Assembly (NCBI RefSeq): GCF_013373865.1
Contig: NC_050473.1
Coordinates: 16,593,597 to 16,657,596, forward strand
Direction: 5' to 3'
DNA from: Monomorium pharaonis
Lineage: Eukaryota > Arthropoda > Insecta > Hymenoptera > Formicidae
Length of the DNA stretch: 64,000 bases
A model generated the notes under the pieces. That model saw only the letters and a program-made list of their open reading frames with translations. It was not told where the DNA came from and made no database searches. Of this stretch, positions 61,888-64,000 are shown piece after piece (position 1 is the first letter of the stretch; every line of letters begins with the position of its first letter). Position numbers and translations under genes: made by a program.

Positions 61888-64000
61888 GGCGTTTTTTATG
61901 ATGTAACAACTCACCCATGTTACTTTTTGCTCACCCTACATTTGCTTTTACTAAAAAAACATCATATATTCACTATATAATATAACATTATATTTAAAGT
62001 ATTTATTGTACATATATAATTTATGAACATTTCATACTATTATATATACACGAAAATAATACTGTGCAACTTCTTTTCAAATTCCAAAATGTTTTCTAAA
62101 CTTCAATTCCTTTATATGAACACAGTATTTCAAAATTTATATATTTTGTTTACGATTAATTATAATTTCTTTTAAATATAATAAGTAAACGTGATACTGC
62201 ATGATACAAAAAATCGTCAACAATTGAACTGCGGCAATCATTAAATCAGTTACATAACTTTTTTTATCGTAAGTAATACGTTCAATCATTCGCAGATCCG
62301 GTTTCTTTCGGACAAAAGACGCGATGGATTTAGATTGCCCCTTCTTTGTTCACTTCTAGCAATCCTGAGGAGAAACCAAGAGACCAATAAAATTTGCGGG
62401 TTGTAGTCAGAACTCGATCAATAGTCGAGTTTCTGAGAAAAATAAGTTCGCTCATTGATCGCACCTATCACAAACATTTTCGGAGAGTTGAACGAACATA
62501 AAGTAACGCGAATGCATTACGTTGTTGCAAGCTGCAAAGACATTCCAGAAGAATTAAAAGTTTTCAACTCTCGTTGGGTAAACCAACGCCGTTGGAATGG
62601 AAACGTTAAGCTGGCTTGCCAAGTTTCTTAATTTTCTTAAAGCGCTCTTTCTTTTGCAAACTAATAGAAGGATTAGAAAGAAAACAAGCAAGGAACAAGA
62701 ACAAAGATTAAGCTTGAATTTGGCTGGTAAATTTATTCATCAGCATGCCCATTAGACGTCACGGTCTCGTTACGCATTTATTTTAATCACTTGTTAAATA
62801 TTACCCATTAAATGCTTATTTAATGAGTGTTTAATGGATATTTAAATATTCATTTAAATATTCGTTAAATATTAATTTACATACTTGTTACTTATTTAAT
62901 AAGTATTTAAACGAGTAATTTAATATCCATTAAATTAGTATTTAATGAATATATTATTAAACACTTTTACTTTGAACAACGGAGGTCATTTTCTGTTTGC
63001 GAAAAATTTTTAGAAATGAAAAAATTATTTCTATTTTTCAATCAAAATTAAATATTTAACATTAATATTCTAGACATTAAATTATAATCGTCGATTTTTA
63101 AGTATATATAATGTAGCTAATCATTAATTCATGTGTATATGTATAATGCTTAAAGTTTTAATAATTATTAATTTTTACCAACATGCATAATAATATATCG
63201 CATATCGTAATAAATTATCAGTTGTTAGCATATAAAAAATAATATAACCCTTATTAAAAAATTAATAGTACAAACTTTATGTATATATATTACATATACA
63301 CACCAATTTACAATTGACAATTTCCCTTAGCAAGAATTACGAAAGTGATATTCTAAATACACACATATATTTGCACAAGCACGGATATATGTATGCTACT
63401 CATTCACGATTTCCGATGAGTCATTAATTTCCTGGTAAGAAACACGAGTGACATAAAACATAGTAACACATGCGTGATACCTTTCATAATTCATAGAAGT
63501 ATATTTCATTGGCCGTCAGTAATCGATATCAGAATCATTTTATCTTACAGAAACGATCTGAGTCTAACTGAAATCTAAACCGCACATTTCTTATAAATAC
63601 AATGAAAGTTGCAAAAATTTCTATTTTCTAATAAAAGAAGAATGTTGAAAAAGAGGACAAAATTTCCTATTGAGAAGTCAACACGATAAGAAATATTATT
63701 TGTATTATATATAGAATTAATTAGTAACTCGATGATCTCAATCTAATTATTATGTAATAGTAGCAGAGTTACTCTTTTAATAATATCGATAATAAAATAA
63801 AATTTTAATTTATCTTATTTTTCAAGTGTTTTATTTTCTCAGTGCAGCTAGACTTTGAAGGGAAATTAATTATTTAATTAATTATTTAATTTGTTAAGTC
63901 TAAATGAATTCCTTCTATCAGATCGTGATTTTGAGATTAATCATTAAAATTCATTAAGCGCAACAACCATTTAAACTTAATGAGAGCAAAGAAGCAAGAA
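61888..64000. other. AT-rich DNA without recognised genes
   Basis: Mostly AT-rich. A cluster of ATTTAAAT-like words with long inverted arms (TTTAATGGATATT at 62830-62842 and AATATCCATTAAA at 62922-62934) is noted in the findings. No exon or RNA gene is seen. Confidence 0.5.

Overview
The window looks like nuclear DNA from an insect, most likely a hymenopteran such as an ant. Short phase-matched coding exons with GT-AG borders sit in large AT-rich introns. CpG is abundant rather than depleted outside the AT-rich parts, CT/GA microsatellites are frequent, and the best protein matches are to the insect cyclic-nucleotide-gated (CNG) channel family. No bacterial-type operon, rRNA, tRNA or CRISPR array is visible.

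Layout. Bases 1-484 hold the last two exons of an unidentified + strand gene whose product ends in one hydrophobic, probably membrane-spanning, segment. Bases 485-27506 have no exon I can name. They contain AT-rich DNA, GC-richer patches, a diverged 340-base tandem duplication (25931-26592), a MITE-like element (21198-21449), and on the minus strand at 5828-5983 a short stretch with clear codon structure that may be an exon or a gene relic. Bases 27507-51251 carry six + strand exons for the C-terminal half of a CNG channel: C-linker, cyclic-nucleotide-binding domain, a Ser/Pro-rich linker and a C-terminal leucine zipper. All five internal junctions are phase 1. The exons for the six transmembrane helices and the pore were not found, so they probably lie upstream of base 1, which would place the bases 1-484 gene inside a CNG intron.

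The most unusual feature is what follows the channel stop codon (TAA, 51249-51251). The same frame stays open, meets an ATG nine bases later at 51261, reaches a splice donor at 51331/51332 in phase 2, and joins in frame to an acceptor at 51530/51531 that also needs phase 2. The next exon is acidic and rich in Ser, Gln and SPRSY repeats, and carries a polyglutamine run. A further phase-1 junction leads to an exon with four evenly spaced CxxC pairs that resemble a DnaJ-like zinc-binding domain. This layout suggests either a dicistronic CNG transcript or stop-codon readthrough that adds about 361 residues. Two overlapping AATAAA signals lie inside the 199-base intron just after the stop, so polyadenylation there would give the short channel, while splicing would give the extended or second product.

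Bases 53048-64000 show no recognisable gene. They could be 3' UTR plus intergenic DNA and hold two foldback structures (61110-61186 and 61792-61887) and AT-rich palindromic DNA.
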